Of a stretch of DNA of 64,000 nt, positions 1 to 8,263 are shown piece by piece; the first letter of the stretch is position 1; each line of letters starts with the position of its first letter. The notes beneath the pieces were generated by a model that was not told the DNA's origin, ran no database searches, and was given only the letters and a program-made list of their open reading frames with translations. Both the position numbers and the translations under genes were made by a program. Source of the DNA: Quatrionicoccus australiensis (lineage in GTDB: Bacteria; Pseudomonadota; Gammaproteobacteria; Burkholderiales; Rhodocyclaceae); NCBI RefSeq assembly GCF_020510525.1, contig NZ_CP075188.1, positions 2,294,001-2,358,000 on the forward strand, read 5' to 3'.

Positions 1-367
1 AGGGCACGTGATAGGTCACCAGCGGCGCCTTGGCGAGGAATTGCAAAAAGGCCATCAACTGGCGGTCGACCGCCTGCTGCTGCGCTTCGCCCTCGCCTTC
101 GATGGCGCTGAAATCGAGATAGAACGCGTCGTCCGGCACGATCATGCCGGCCTCGCGCACACCAGCCGCGGCAATGCCGAGCAGCTCGTCGCTGTCCGGC
201 TTGAGGCCACTGCTGATGATGTCGATGACGACATAGCGCACATGAAAATGGGCATCGTCGAGTTGTGGACCGCTGCTGGCACGCCACGCCTCGATGGCCG
301 CCTTGACGTCATCGGGCAGATGCGCCGGCGAGCCATCCTTGAACAGGAATTTCCGGATTCCGAACAT
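1..367 (-). CDS. Exonuclease-like protein, N-terminal part (runs off the window)
   Basis: The visible 122 residues begin MFGIRKFLFKDGSPAH and contain VVIDIISSGLKPDSDELLG, which aligns with the Exo I region of DnaQ-type 3'-5' exonucleases (usual pattern D-x-E-T-T-G). The glutamate of the motif is replaced by isoleucine (D-I-I-S-S-G), so this copy looks catalytically impaired. The ATG lies 2 bp after the stop of the DUF294 gene upstream of it, which implies translational coupling. An exonuclease next to a DUF294 protein is the arrangement known from CrbS-type loci of other Proteobacteria. The C-terminal half, where the other catalytic residues would lie, is outside the window. The family assignment is fairly secure; loss of activity is inferred. 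Confidence 0.7.
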   Translation of the reverse strand, partial: MFGIRKFLFKDGSPAHLPDDVKAAIEAWRASSGPQLDDAHFHVRYVVIDIISSGLKPDSDELLGIAAAGVREAGMIVPDDAFYLDFSAIEGEGEAQQQAVDRQLMAFLQFLAKAPLVTYHVP

Positions 368-369
368 TT

Positions 370-2331
370 CTAGTTCACCTGGTAGTCGAGTTTGAGGCGC
401 GTCTGCAGCTTGCGGGCCTGGCGGAAGGATTCCTTGAGAATGCGGCGATCCAGTTCGTTGAGGTCGTCTGGATTGATCAGGTTGTCGCCCTGGGTGCCCG
501 GCTCGCCTTCCAGATACTGGTGCTGCAGGCGCAGGAACTGGATGAAGTCCATGCCTTCGAGCACCGCGTTGACCTCGTCATCGCGGATCGACAGGCGCTT
601 CGAGGCGAGGCGCAGGCGCTGCACCGAGTTGGTGTTGTGCACGCCGGTCGCCAGCGCGTAGATGCGGGCGACGTCGACGAAGATGCGCGAGCCGTATTTC
701 TTGAGGTCGATCTTGCCCGGATGATCCGGTTCGAGATCGGTCAGGAAGTCGCGGATCTTGCCGAGCGGCGGCTCGACGTCGAGCGCATTGTGCGCCATGG
801 CGCGCAGGAACATCGGGTTCGACGAGGTCTGCGCCAGCAGGTGACGGCGCATCGCTTCGGCCAGCTCGACCTTGCCGAACAGCGGCCGGAAGTCGAAAAA
901 GATTGTCGCATTGAGCAAGGCCTCGGGCTGCGGCACGCGGATCCACTGGCTGAACTGCTCCTTCCATTCGTCGAGCGACAAACACCACTGCGGGTTGCTC
1001 GCCATGATGTTGCCCTTGCACAGCGGGAAGCCGCAGCGGTCGAGATCCTTGTTGACGTCGAGCGCAAAGGCCAGGAAGCGGGTTTTCAGCTCGCCAACGG
1101 TCAACCCGTCGGGCACGGCATAAACGATGCCGTTATCCTGGTCGGTACTGAAAGTCTGCTCGTCGCGCCCTTCCGACCCGAAGGCCAGCCAGGCCCACTC
1201 GATGCCGTCAAAATTGTGGTTTTCCAGGTTGAGCTGAATGACGCGCCGGGTCAGCGCATCGTTGAGCGCCGAGATGAACTGCGTCAGCTGTTCGGCGCCG
1301 ACGCCCTGGGCGAGCATGTTGAACGACAGCTGGCGCACATCGGCCGCCGACTGCTGCAGCGCTTCAACGTTATGCGCGCCCTCGATCGACTGGCGAATCT
1401 GGCGCAGGCCAACGCGTTGCAGCGCAAAGAGATCGCGCTCGGACACCACGCCGGTCAGCTTGCCTTCGGCATCGGTGACCAGGACATGGCGAATGCCGTG
1501 CGTTGCCATGGCCAGCATGGCATCGTAAGCAGTGGCGTGCTCTTCGAGCTTGAACGGGGCCGGCGACATGGCCTGGCTGATCGGCGCATCGTGCGGCAGA
1601 TCGGCGAGCACGACGCGATCAAGCAGGTCGGAACGGGTGAACACGCCGACCGGCTTGCGATCTTCGCCGGCAATGACCAACGAACCGACCTTGGCCGCCG
1701 ACATGGTTTCCAGCGCGGCACGCACCGGCGTTTCCGGCGCCACGGCAACCGGCGAACGCGAACCGATGCCGACCAGCGGCGAATTGAGCGTCTGCTGCTC
1801 GTTGGCCCGCTGGGCGAATTGCAGCTGCAACTGGCAGCGCGACTGGTCAAGCAGGCTGGCGATGTACTGCGTGCAGAACAGGTTGAATTCCGGGCTGCTG
1901 GTCATCAGCTGCATGAAATCCTCGGCCGGCAGCTGGTAGCAGAAAACATCATCGACCGCGGTATAGGTATTGGTCGACGGACGCCCGGCCGTCACGGCAC
2001 CGATCGGGAAGCTCTCCCCTACCCCGAGGCTGAGGATGGAATACTCGGTCACCGTCACTTCACCGGCCTGGCGCGCCTGTACCTTGCCCGACTCGATCAG
2101 GTAAAAGAACCGGACGTTGCCGGCTTCCGGCCCGACGATTTCGCTGCCGGCCGAATGAAAGACCAGTTGCGCCTTGTCGGCGAATGCCTGCAGGGCTTCG
2201 GCCTTCATCTTGTTGAACGGCGCGTGGTTCTTCAAGAAGGCCAGCGTATTGCCGGCGACACGCCGGCGCCCTTCCTGGCGCAACGAGACTTCAACGGGTT
2301 CCAGGGCTGTTTGTTCCGCTTGCGTATTCAC
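370..2331 (-). CDS. cNMP-binding / CBS-pair / DUF294 nucleotidyltransferase-like protein
   Basis: A 653-residue protein with three recognisable parts. A cyclic-nucleotide-binding fold covers about residues 35-150. A pair of CBS domains covers about 185-305 (for example VGSLVIAGEDRKPVGVFTRS and ITGVVSERDL-like blocks). A DUF294 putative nucleotidyltransferase follows from about 345, with GSEGRDEQTFSTDQDNG matching the G-S-x-x-R...D-x-D nucleotidyltransferase signature. A DUF294 C-terminal helical domain ends it. The start is GTG at 2331. No transmembrane segment is visible, so it is probably cytoplasmic. The family resembles GlnD-like enzymes but its substrate is unknown. It sits between the exonuclease-fused kinase and the exonuclease-like gene in an acs-linked signalling cluster, as in other CrbS loci. 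Confidence 0.88.
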   Translation of the reverse strand: MNTQAEQTALEPVEVSLRQEGRRRVAGNTLAFLKNHAPFNKMKAEALQAFADKAQLVFHSAGSEIVGPEAGNVRFFYLIESGKVQARQAGEVTVTEYSILSLGVGESFPIGAVTAGRPSTNTYTAVDDVFCYQLPAEDFMQLMTSSPEFNLFCTQYIASLLDQSRCQLQLQFAQRANEQQTLNSPLVGIGSRSPVAVAPETPVRAALETMSAAKVGSLVIAGEDRKPVGVFTRSDLLDRVVLADLPHDAPISQAMSPAPFKLEEHATAYDAMLAMATHGIRHVLVTDAEGKLTGVVSERDLFALQRVGLRQIRQSIEGAHNVEALQQSAADVRQLSFNMLAQGVGAEQLTQFISALNDALTRRVIQLNLENHNFDGIEWAWLAFGSEGRDEQTFSTDQDNGIVYAVPDGLTVGELKTRFLAFALDVNKDLDRCGFPLCKGNIMASNPQWCLSLDEWKEQFSQWIRVPQPEALLNATIFFDFRPLFGKVELAEAMRRHLLAQTSSNPMFLRAMAHNALDVEPPLGKIRDFLTDLEPDHPGKIDLKKYGSRIFVDVARIYALATGVHNTNSVQRLRLASKRLSIRDDEVNAVLEGMDFIQFLRLQHQYLEGEPGTQGDNLINPDDLNELDRRILKESFRQARKLQTRLKLDYQVN

Positions 2332-2437
2332 GACAACCTCGATTTTCTAAGAATAATCAGTTTAACTTGAGGCGCAAAGGCAGCGCCTCGTTCAGGATGG
2401 CCGGCAACTCGGGCAGCGATGCGCTGCCCGGAGGGCC

Positions 2438-2469
2438 GGGGCAAAACAGGCAAAAATTCCGCGTCGACC
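2438..2469 (-). repeat. GGTCGAC/A-T-tract repeat, copy 1
   Basis: Read on the minus strand the element is GGTCGAC, then GCGGAATTTTTGCCTG, then TTTTGCC. It belongs to the dispersed family described in the findings. It lies in the 183-bp gap between the kinase-exonuclease fusion and the DUF294 gene. The same gap has a 9-bp perfect hairpin (2410-2430, arms CGGGCAGCG) with no T-run, so it is not a classic terminator. Confidence 0.5.
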
Positions 2470-2514
2470 GTATCGGCGACCTCGATCACCACGGAAAAAG
2501 TCATCAAGCCCACC

Positions 2515-4674
2515 TCAGTACTTGACCCGGGCGTAATAGGTTTTTTCCGAGGCTTCCAGCGCCTGGCGTACTGTCACGATGCCCATGTCGGCGAGCAGCG
2601 GCACCAGCTTGAGGAAGACTTCGCCGGTCGCCAGCGAGTCTTCGAGCGCGTTGTGCCGGGTATCGATCTGGATGCCCAGACGCTCGAGGATCACATCCAG
2701 CTTGTGCGACTCCTGGTTCGGATGCACAACGGCGGAGAGCAGCAGCGTATCGAGCACCGGCTGCGTGAAGCGGATGCCGGTGCGTTCTTCCTTGAGCTGC
2801 AGGAAGCGCATGTCGAAAGCCGCGTTGTGGGCGATCAGCACCGTGTCTTCGCAGAACTGGTGAAAGGCCGGCAGCACGGCGTCGATGTTCGGCTTGCCGC
2901 GCACCATGTCCTCGGTGATGCCATGGATGGGAATCGACTCCGGCTTGAGCGGGCATTCCGGGTCGATGATCTGGTCAAAGACTTCCTGGCGCAGCAGGCG
3001 GTTGTTGACGATGCGCGCCGCGCCGATCTGGATGATCTCGTCGCCCTTCGACGGCTCCAGACCGGTCGTTTCGGTATCGAACACGGTACAGGTCAGGTCG
3101 GAGAGTTTGCGGTCGAGATCGATCGAGCGGTCATCGAATTTGAACAGGTCGAAATCGTAATACTCGGGCCGGCCGGTAACCTGGCGCTCTTCGATCAGCA
3201 CCTCGGCATCCGGCGTGGCGACCGGCAGCACGAAACGGAAATAGGCACGATGTGCCGCCTTCTCGCGCTGATACCAGATTTCGCCGCCATGCCGGTCGAT
3301 CACGTCGCGCAGGGTGAGCGGCGAGGTGTCGCCGCCGACCTGCATGCTTTCCATTTCCCAGGTGTAGAAGGTCTCGGAAGACATCGCCGGGCCCGCCCAG
3401 ATCAGGTCGAGATAGGCAAGTTTTCCTTCGCTGCTCAGACGGAAGCGCAGTTCGCGCGGCTCGTAGTGATCCTGCAGGCGGCCGGCCAGGAAGACCAGCG
3501 CGAAGACCAGCGAAAAGCTGTCCGCCTTGAGCCACAGACTTTCATCGACTTCCTCGGTCTTGATCGGCAGCTTGAGGCGCTCTTCAATACGCCGGCGAGC
3601 GGCAGAGATGACATCGACGCCGAGGATGTCTTCGAGCGGCCAGCGCGTTTTCAGCGAGTCGGAGAACTGGCTCATGGTCTGATCAATCGAATGGCTGCGC
3701 TTGGCGACCTCGTCGTCGATGACGTGCAGGAAGCAGCCGCGCTGCTCCGGCTCCATGTCGGGATAATCAAGCAGATTGGCAACGGCGGCACGAATGTTGG
3801 CAATCGCCGAGCGGCTGCCCTGACTCAGCGCATGCAGCGCCTGGTCGCGCTTTTCTTCTTCCTCGATGCTGCGCGTGATGTTGTCTATGGTCAGCACATA
3901 GCCCGACATTGCCGCGCCGGCGGCTTCGCCGGCCCCCGGCATGACCGGCACCATCTGGATGCGCAACAGCTGGCCGCCGCGCGTCGTGGTCGTGAAGCTG
4001 GCATGCGGCGTCTTGCCGGCCGCCAGACGCAGACGAATGACATCGCCGGCATGCTCGACCTGGTTCTTTTCGAGAATCGAGAAGATCGAACGGCCCAGAC
4101 CGATCAGCGCCCCGCCCGCAGCCGAGGTCGGCCCCAGCGCCAGTGCCTTGAACTGCAGGCGGGCGCGGTTGTTGTAAAGCAGGATGCGACCGTCGAGATT
4201 GCACACGACAACAGCCTGCGACAGTTCCGACATCAGCGCCGCCAGACGATTCTTCTCTTCTTCAACGGACGCCTTGGCGCGCGCAATCTGCGCATCGACA
4301 TCGTCCATCAGTTCATCGCGCTGCTGCGCCAGTTCGTTGGCAGCCTGGGCCAGTTGCTGCACTTCCGGCGGCCCCTCGAGCTCAACCCGGAAATCGCGAT
4401 TGGCGCGCAGCATCAGGCGCAAGGTTTCCGACATGCGCAACAGGCCTTCGACGTATTGCTTGAACAGCTTGTGCAGCACCATGACGCCGATCGCAAAGCC
4501 GAACAGGGTCATCATCGTGCCGACCGGCAGGCGCGAGACGAGCAGTTCGGTCAGCATGTTGCGCTCGACCTCCTTCATGTCCAGCCAGACCAGCAGGGAG
4601 GTAACGACAAACGGCCCGGTCATCAACAGACCGAGCACGACGACGGCAAAGATGAAACGATGTTTGGCCTTCAT
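2515..4674 (-). CDS. Degenerate membrane histidine kinase fused to DnaQ-type 3'-5' exonuclease
   Basis: This 719-residue protein has two N-terminal membrane segments (about residues 8-30 and 52-72), a helical linker, and a PAS-like region (about 150-250). A kinase-like region follows (about 260-505), then a complete exonuclease domain (527-719). The exonuclease keeps the DEDDh residues: D533 and E535 in DTETTG, D621 in HNAAFD, and H674/D679 in RHNALEDS. The kinase half is broken. Where a phospho-accepting H-E-L-R box is expected it has SQGSRSAIANIRAAV with no histidine, and there is no clear N-box, although RHGGEIW is a recognisable kinase C-terminal remnant. The protein is likely a membrane-tethered nuclease with a sensor-like regulatory half. 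It lies downstream of a receiver and symporter-kinase. The domain calls are well supported; the role is unknown. Confidence 0.85.
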   Translation of the reverse strand: MKAKHRFIFAVVVLGLLMTGPFVVTSLLVWLDMKEVERNMLTELLVSRLPVGTMMTLFGFAIGVMVLHKLFKQYVEGLLRMSETLRLMLRANRDFRVELEGPPEVQQLAQAANELAQQRDELMDDVDAQIARAKASVEEEKNRLAALMSELSQAVVVCNLDGRILLYNNRARLQFKALALGPTSAAGGALIGLGRSIFSILEKNQVEHAGDVIRLRLAAGKTPHASFTTTTRGGQLLRIQMVPVMPGAGEAAGAAMSGYVLTIDNITRSIEEEEKRDQALHALSQGSRSAIANIRAAVANLLDYPDMEPEQRGCFLHVIDDEVAKRSHSIDQTMSQFSDSLKTRWPLEDILGVDVISAARRRIEERLKLPIKTEEVDESLWLKADSFSLVFALVFLAGRLQDHYEPRELRFRLSSEGKLAYLDLIWAGPAMSSETFYTWEMESMQVGGDTSPLTLRDVIDRHGGEIWYQREKAAHRAYFRFVLPVATPDAEVLIEERQVTGRPEYYDFDLFKFDDRSIDLDRKLSDLTCTVFDTETTGLEPSKGDEIIQIGAARIVNNRLLRQEVFDQIIDPECPLKPESIPIHGITEDMVRGKPNIDAVLPAFHQFCEDTVLIAHNAAFDMRFLQLKEERTGIRFTQPVLDTLLLSAVVHPNQESHKLDVILERLGIQIDTRHNALEDSLATGEVFLKLVPLLADMGIVTVRQALEASEKTYYARVKY

Positions 4675-4731
4675 GACACGCTTCCTGATATTTTGTTGCC
4701 GGCATCTCCGGCCTTTTCATGCTTTCTGGAC

Positions 4732-4770
4732 GGTCGACCGGTACGGAAAGCAGATTTTCCGTACCCGGCC
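4732..4770 (+). repeat. GGTCGAC/A-T-tract repeat, copy 2, with hairpin
   Basis: GGTCGACC is followed by GTACGGAAAG, CAGA and TTTTCCGTACC. The second part can fold as a hairpin with arms GTACGGAAA / TTTTCCGTAC. It fills the gap between the receiver gene and the kinase-exonuclease gene, both on the minus strand. It could reduce read-through between them, but there is no clean T-run. Confidence 0.5.
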
Positions 4771-4778
4771 GTGCAAGA

Positions 4779-5150
4779 TCAGGCGACCCCGAGCATGCCC
4801 TTGACCCGGACCACCAGATCCTTGGTCGAGAACGGCTTGGTGACGTAGGCATCGGCGCCTATCGCCAGCCCCTTGGCCACTTCGGTATCGCGCCCCTTGG
4901 CGGTCAGCATGACAATCAGCAGCCCGGCCCGCGCCGGATCGGCGCGCAAGGCCTCGCAGACTTCATAGCCGGACTTCTTCGGCATCATGACGTCGAGCAG
5001 CACGAGATCCGGATTGAAGCTGGCGACCTTGGCCAGCGCTTCGTCGCCATCAACGGCGACGGCAACCTCGAAACCTTCCTTTTTCATCAGGAATTCGAGC
5101 GAAATGACGATGTTGGGTTCGTCATCGACGATGAGTATTTTTTTTGCCAT
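4779..5150 (-). CDS. Stand-alone CheY-like response regulator receiver
   Basis: A 123-residue single receiver domain with no output domain. All the usual receiver features are visible: acidic pair in ILIVDDEPN, phospho-acceptor aspartate in LVLLDVMMPKKSG, threonine in VMLTAKG and lysine in YVTKPFS. The gene starts 17 bp below the end of the symporter-kinase gene, so it is the obvious phosphorylation partner. CrbS/CrbR and CbrA/CbrB systems normally pair the kinase with a DNA-binding regulator; here the partner has no DNA-binding domain, so output may go through protein contacts. The RBS-like AGGGAGAC lies just upstream of ATG. Confidence 0.93.
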   Translation of the reverse strand: MAKKILIVDDEPNIVISLEFLMKKEGFEVAVAVDGDEALAKVASFNPDLVLLDVMMPKKSGYEVCEALRADPARAGLLIVMLTAKGRDTEVAKGLAIGADAYVTKPFSTKDLVVRVKGMLGVA

Positions 5151-5167
5151 GAGTTTGTCTCCCTTTG

Positions 5168-7882
5168 TTATGCCTCAGGTGCCGGCAAGGGCACCGTGAA
5201 AATGAAAGTTGCGCCTGCTCCGGGCTGACTTTCAACCCAGAGATTACCACCAAAATATTCCACAATCTGCCTGCTGATCGGCAGTCCGAGGCCCGTGCCC
5301 TGCGGCTTGTCGGTCAAAGTGTTGCCGCCCTGCCGGAACTTCTCGAAAACCAGGCGGCATTCGTCCGCACCCAGGCCGGGTCCGTTGTCGGCAACCTCGA
5401 CGCGCACCATGTCGGCGAGCGGCAAAACCCGCACCCGGACCTGGCCGCTGCCGCCCGGCACGAACTTCACGGCGTTTGACAGCAGATTGATCACAACCTG
5501 GGTCAGGCGGTCACGGTCGACCTGCACTTGCGGGCCAATTTCCGGAATCTCGCCGCTCAGGGCGACCGCCTTGTCGCGGAACAGCTGCTCCAGGGAAGCC
5601 ATCGCCTCGCGCACCACGGCACCGATATCGACCGTCGTACTGGTCCATTCGGCATGCCCGGATTCGAGCTTGGCGAGATCGAGAATCTGGTTGATCAGCC
5701 GGGTCAGGCGCTCGGTTTCGCCGACGATGATGCCGAGGAAGCGCGTCCGCTCAGCGAGTTCGAGGCGGGGATCGTCGTGCAGCATCTCGGAAAAGGCGCG
5801 GATCGAGGTCAGCGGCGTGCGCAATTCGTGCGTCACGGTCGCGATGAAATCGTCCTTCATGCGGTCGACCTCGCGCAAACGCTCATTTGCGGCGCGCAAT
5901 TCGCCGGTCGCCGCTTCCAGTTCGCGCTGCTTGTTTTCCAGTTGGTGACTGTAGGCGCGCACCTGCGTCGCCTCGTCGAGGATGCCGAGCACTTCGTCGA
6001 GCCCGATATCTTCCTCCTGCGCCACCGAGGCGACCATGACGCGCGCGCTGGCCGAACCGATCGCCGCCGCCAGCTCGCCCTCGGCAAAACGCACGAAGCC
6101 CGCATCGGCCGGCAACTCGCGCCAGTCGGCCAGACCGCGCGTCGCGGCATGTGCCGCCAGTTGCTGGCGGGCACGGACCGGACCAAGAAAGCGTTCAAGC
6201 AAGGCAACCAGTTGCGGCTGCGAGGCATTGCCACGCCACAGGCGGGCATCGGTCGCGCTGCCGGCATAGCGGAAGACATCGACAAAACGTTCGGCCTGCC
6301 CGGCCTCGGTGGCATCCGGCCGTGAATTGAGCGAGACGAGAACATACAGGCCGATATTGGCAAACAGGCTCCACATCAGGCTGTGCGAGATTTCGTCGAA
6401 ACCGCTCAGACCGAACAGCGCCTGCGCCTTGAGCCCGGCCAGGCCGAACAGGCCATGCACGACGAAGCCGTCGTCGATCCAGCCCGAGCGCGCGAAGGAC
6501 GGCAGCAGCAAGGTGTAGAGCCAGACCGCGAAACCGCCGAGCAGACCGGCCACCGCGCCGGCCCGGGTGCCCTGCTTCCAGTACATGCCGCCAAACATCG
6601 GCGGCGCGAACTGGGCAACCGCAGCAAAGGAAATCAGGCCGATCCCGACCAGCGCATAGGCTTCGCCGGCGGCACGGAAATAGACATAGCCGAGAAGCAG
6701 GATGAGGCCGATCGCAATCCGCCGGATCAACAGCAGCAAGCCCGACAGGTCGCGCCCTTTTTCGCCCTGCAGCCAGGTTGACCGTAGCAGCCAGGGCATC
6801 GCCAGGTCGTTACAAACCATCGTCGACAAGGCGATGGTTTCGACGATGACCATGCCGGTCGCTGCCGCCAGACCGCCGATGAAGACGAGCAGCGCCAGCG
6901 CCTCGGCGCCGTGGGCGAGCGGCAGGGTCAGCACAAAGGTATCCGGATTGACCGCCTGACCGGAGAAATGCAGCAGGCCACCGAGCGCGACCGGCAGCAC
7001 GAAAATATTGATCAGCAAGAGATAGAGCGGGAACAGCCAGACGGCACGCTTGAGGTGCGCCTCGTCAACGTTCTCGACAACGACGATCTGGAACTGGCGC
7101 GGCAGGAAAATGATGGCCAGCCCGGAAAGCAGGATCAGTGCGGTCCACGTGCCGGCGCGCGCCGAATCCGGCTGCGCCAGGCGCGCCAGTTCGGGCGAGG
7201 CAGCGGCGCGCGCGAAGAGATCGGCAAAGCCGTCGAACATGCCGTAAGTCACGAACAGGCCGACCGCCAGGAAGGCAAGCAGTTTGACCACCGACTCGAA
7301 AGCAACTGCCGCGACCATGCCTTCGTGGCGCTCGGTGGCATCGAGATGGCGTGTCCCGAACCAGATCGTGAACAGCGCCAGCACGGCGGCGACAAGCAGC
7401 GTCGAATCCAGCCACCAGGGCAGCAGGCGGTGCCGGTCGCCGGCAAACAGCACATCGACGCTGGCGGCGACTGCCTTCAGTTGCAGGGCGATGTAAGGCA
7501 CCACCCCGACAACTGCGATCACGGTGACCAGCCCGGCCAGCAACTGACTCTTGCCGTAGCGCGAAGCGATGAAATCGGCAATCGAGGTGATGCGCTGCAC
7601 CTTGCTGATCCGGATCATTTTCAGGATGACGCCGGTAAACAGCAGCATCAGGGTCGGACCGAGGTAGATGGTAAGGAAGGACAGGCCGCCCGAAGTCGCC
7701 CGCCCGACGCTGCCGTAAAAGGTCCATGAAGTGCAGTAGACCGCCAGCGACAGCGCATAGACATTGGCCGAAATGATCGAACGCCCGGCGTCGGCCCGTG
7801 CCTCGCCATAGCGGGCAACGGCGAAGAGCACGCCAAGGTAGGCCGCGGCAATCAGGGTGATGGACCAGCCGGAAAGCAGCAA
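5168..7882 (-). CDS. Sodium:solute symporter-type sensor histidine kinase (CrbS/CbrA-like)
   Basis: A 904-residue hybrid of a transporter and a kinase. The first 500 or so residues form about 13 hydrophobic segments of the SSS/SLC5 family. A STAC-like linker (about 530-640, containing ELAAAIGSASARVMVAS) is followed by a coiled coil. The kinase core has its phospho-accepting histidine at about 685 in HELRTPLTSI, an N-box (INLLSNAVKF), DNGPGLG and GTGLGLPIS. The start is TTG at 7882, directly abutting the TAA of the preceding small membrane gene, so the two are translationally coupled. In Vibrio and Pseudomonas the CrbS/MxtR kinases govern acs expression; here acs lies just upstream in the same direction. 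It probably senses a carboxylate at the inner membrane. There is no receiver domain in the chain; the receiver is the next gene. Confidence 0.9.
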   Translation of the reverse strand: MLLSGWSITLIAAAYLGVLFAVARYGEARADAGRSIISANVYALSLAVYCTSWTFYGSVGRATSGGLSFLTIYLGPTLMLLFTGVILKMIRISKVQRITSIADFIASRYGKSQLLAGLVTVIAVVGVVPYIALQLKAVAASVDVLFAGDRHRLLPWWLDSTLLVAAVLALFTIWFGTRHLDATERHEGMVAAVAFESVVKLLAFLAVGLFVTYGMFDGFADLFARAAASPELARLAQPDSARAGTWTALILLSGLAIIFLPRQFQIVVVENVDEAHLKRAVWLFPLYLLLINIFVLPVALGGLLHFSGQAVNPDTFVLTLPLAHGAEALALLVFIGGLAAATGMVIVETIALSTMVCNDLAMPWLLRSTWLQGEKGRDLSGLLLLIRRIAIGLILLLGYVYFRAAGEAYALVGIGLISFAAVAQFAPPMFGGMYWKQGTRAGAVAGLLGGFAVWLYTLLLPSFARSGWIDDGFVVHGLFGLAGLKAQALFGLSGFDEISHSLMWSLFANIGLYVLVSLNSRPDATEAGQAERFVDVFRYAGSATDARLWRGNASQPQLVALLERFLGPVRARQQLAAHAATRGLADWRELPADAGFVRFAEGELAAAIGSASARVMVASVAQEEDIGLDEVLGILDEATQVRAYSHQLENKQRELEAATGELRAANERLREVDRMKDDFIATVTHELRTPLTSIRAFSEMLHDDPRLELAERTRFLGIIVGETERLTRLINQILDLAKLESGHAEWTSTTVDIGAVVREAMASLEQLFRDKAVALSGEIPEIGPQVQVDRDRLTQVVINLLSNAVKFVPGGSGQVRVRVLPLADMVRVEVADNGPGLGADECRLVFEKFRQGGNTLTDKPQGTGLGLPISRQIVEYFGGNLWVESQPGAGATFIFTVPLPAPEA

Positions 7883-8077
7883 TTACTTTCCCTTCCGCTC
7901 GGCGACCCTGGCCGCCAGGACAACCAGTCCGGCCCACACGGCAAACAGGTAAACATAGCCGGCCGGCAGGCCGAACCACTCCCCCACCGGCAAGCCTAGC
8001 AGCGGGTAGGTCAACAGGGGGATGCCGAGCAGCCCGAGCGCCGCCAGGCGTTGTCGCGACAGGCTCGCGCGCTTCAT
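7883..8077 (-). CDS. Small two-helix membrane protein (CbrX-like position)
   Basis: A 64-residue protein, MKRASLSRQRLAALG onward, with two hydrophobic stretches (about 10-27 and 36-55) and a charged C terminus (AERKGK). I chose the ATG at 8077 because TGGAGGGGG lies at good distance before it; a longer in-frame start at 8245 would run through a terminator hairpin. Its TAA abuts the TTG of the symporter-kinase. In Pseudomonas a similarly small gene, cbrX, is coupled to cbrA in the same way. I infer an analogous assembly or expression-coupling role but cannot show homology. Confidence 0.8.
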   Translation of the reverse strand: MKRASLSRQRLAALGLLGIPLLTYPLLGLPVGEWFGLPAGYVYLFAVWAGLVVLAARVAERKGK

Positions 8078-8181
8078 CGCCCCCTCCAAAAATAGAAAAC
8101 GGCTGACACGCAAAGCGTGCCAGCCGTTGTTGGCATGCAGTCTGATGCGACCACACGGGAGGCCTCCTTTTGGGTGGCCAT
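8074..8181 (-). CDS. Putative 35-codon leader ORF upstream of the symporter-kinase operon
   Basis: An open frame of 35 codons starts at an ATG preceded by AAGGAGGAGAC, an excellent ribosome binding site. It ends with TGA overlapping the ATG of the next gene (ATGA). The frame runs through the terminator hairpin at 8099-8127. The predicted peptide starts MATQKEASRVV and ends FYFWRGR, the aromatic run being encoded by the terminator T-tract. Good RBS, exact four-base coupling and overlap with a terminator suggest translation could control read-through into the downstream genes. Expression is unproven. Confidence 0.45.
   Translation of the reverse strand: MATQKEASRVVASDCMPTTAGTLCVSAVFYFWRGR
8099..8127 (-). 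terminator. Rho-independent terminator inside the leader ORF
   Basis: On the minus strand ACGGCTGGCACGC, a TTT loop, and GCGTGTCAGCCGT form a 13-bp stem with one G-U pair, followed by TTTTCTATTTTT. It separates acs from the kinase operon and may act as an attenuator. Confidence 0.8.
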
Positions 8182-8207
8182 TGTCTCCTCCTTGCCTTTT
8201 AGTCAGT

Positions 8208-8236
8208 AGAGGCGGCGTGGCAAGCTCGCCGCCTCT
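8208..8236 (-). terminator. Strong hairpin just after acs
   Basis: Arms AGAGGCGGCG and CGCCGCCTCT enclose a 9-nt loop, 28 bp past the acs stop. There is no T-run on the minus side, so it may stabilise the acs mRNA 3' end rather than terminate. Confidence 0.5.
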
Positions 8237-8263
8237 TTGGCTCAACCGGGAACGAAAAGGTGA

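Noticed and set aside
520..2370. Very long antisense ORFs such as 520-2370, 2419-4848 and 31223-32998
   Set aside because: These mirror well-identified genes on the other strand. High GC makes stop codons rare in shadow frames; their products are arginine-, glutamine- and histidine-rich with no motif.
2328..2513. 61-codon minus-strand ORF between the fusion gene and the DUF294 gene, ending in GTGA with the latter
   Set aside because: It runs through a hairpin and a dispersed repeat copy, has no RBS and a low-complexity product. The overlap is probably chance.
8108..8124. TGGCACGCTTTGC on the minus strand as a sigma-54 promoter
   Set aside because: The GG and GC doublets are two bases too close, and the bases are explained by the terminator stem.
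7883..8245. 120-codon version of the small membrane gene starting at 8245
   Set aside because: The extension crosses two hairpins and has no membrane or family character. The ATG at 8077 has a strong RBS.
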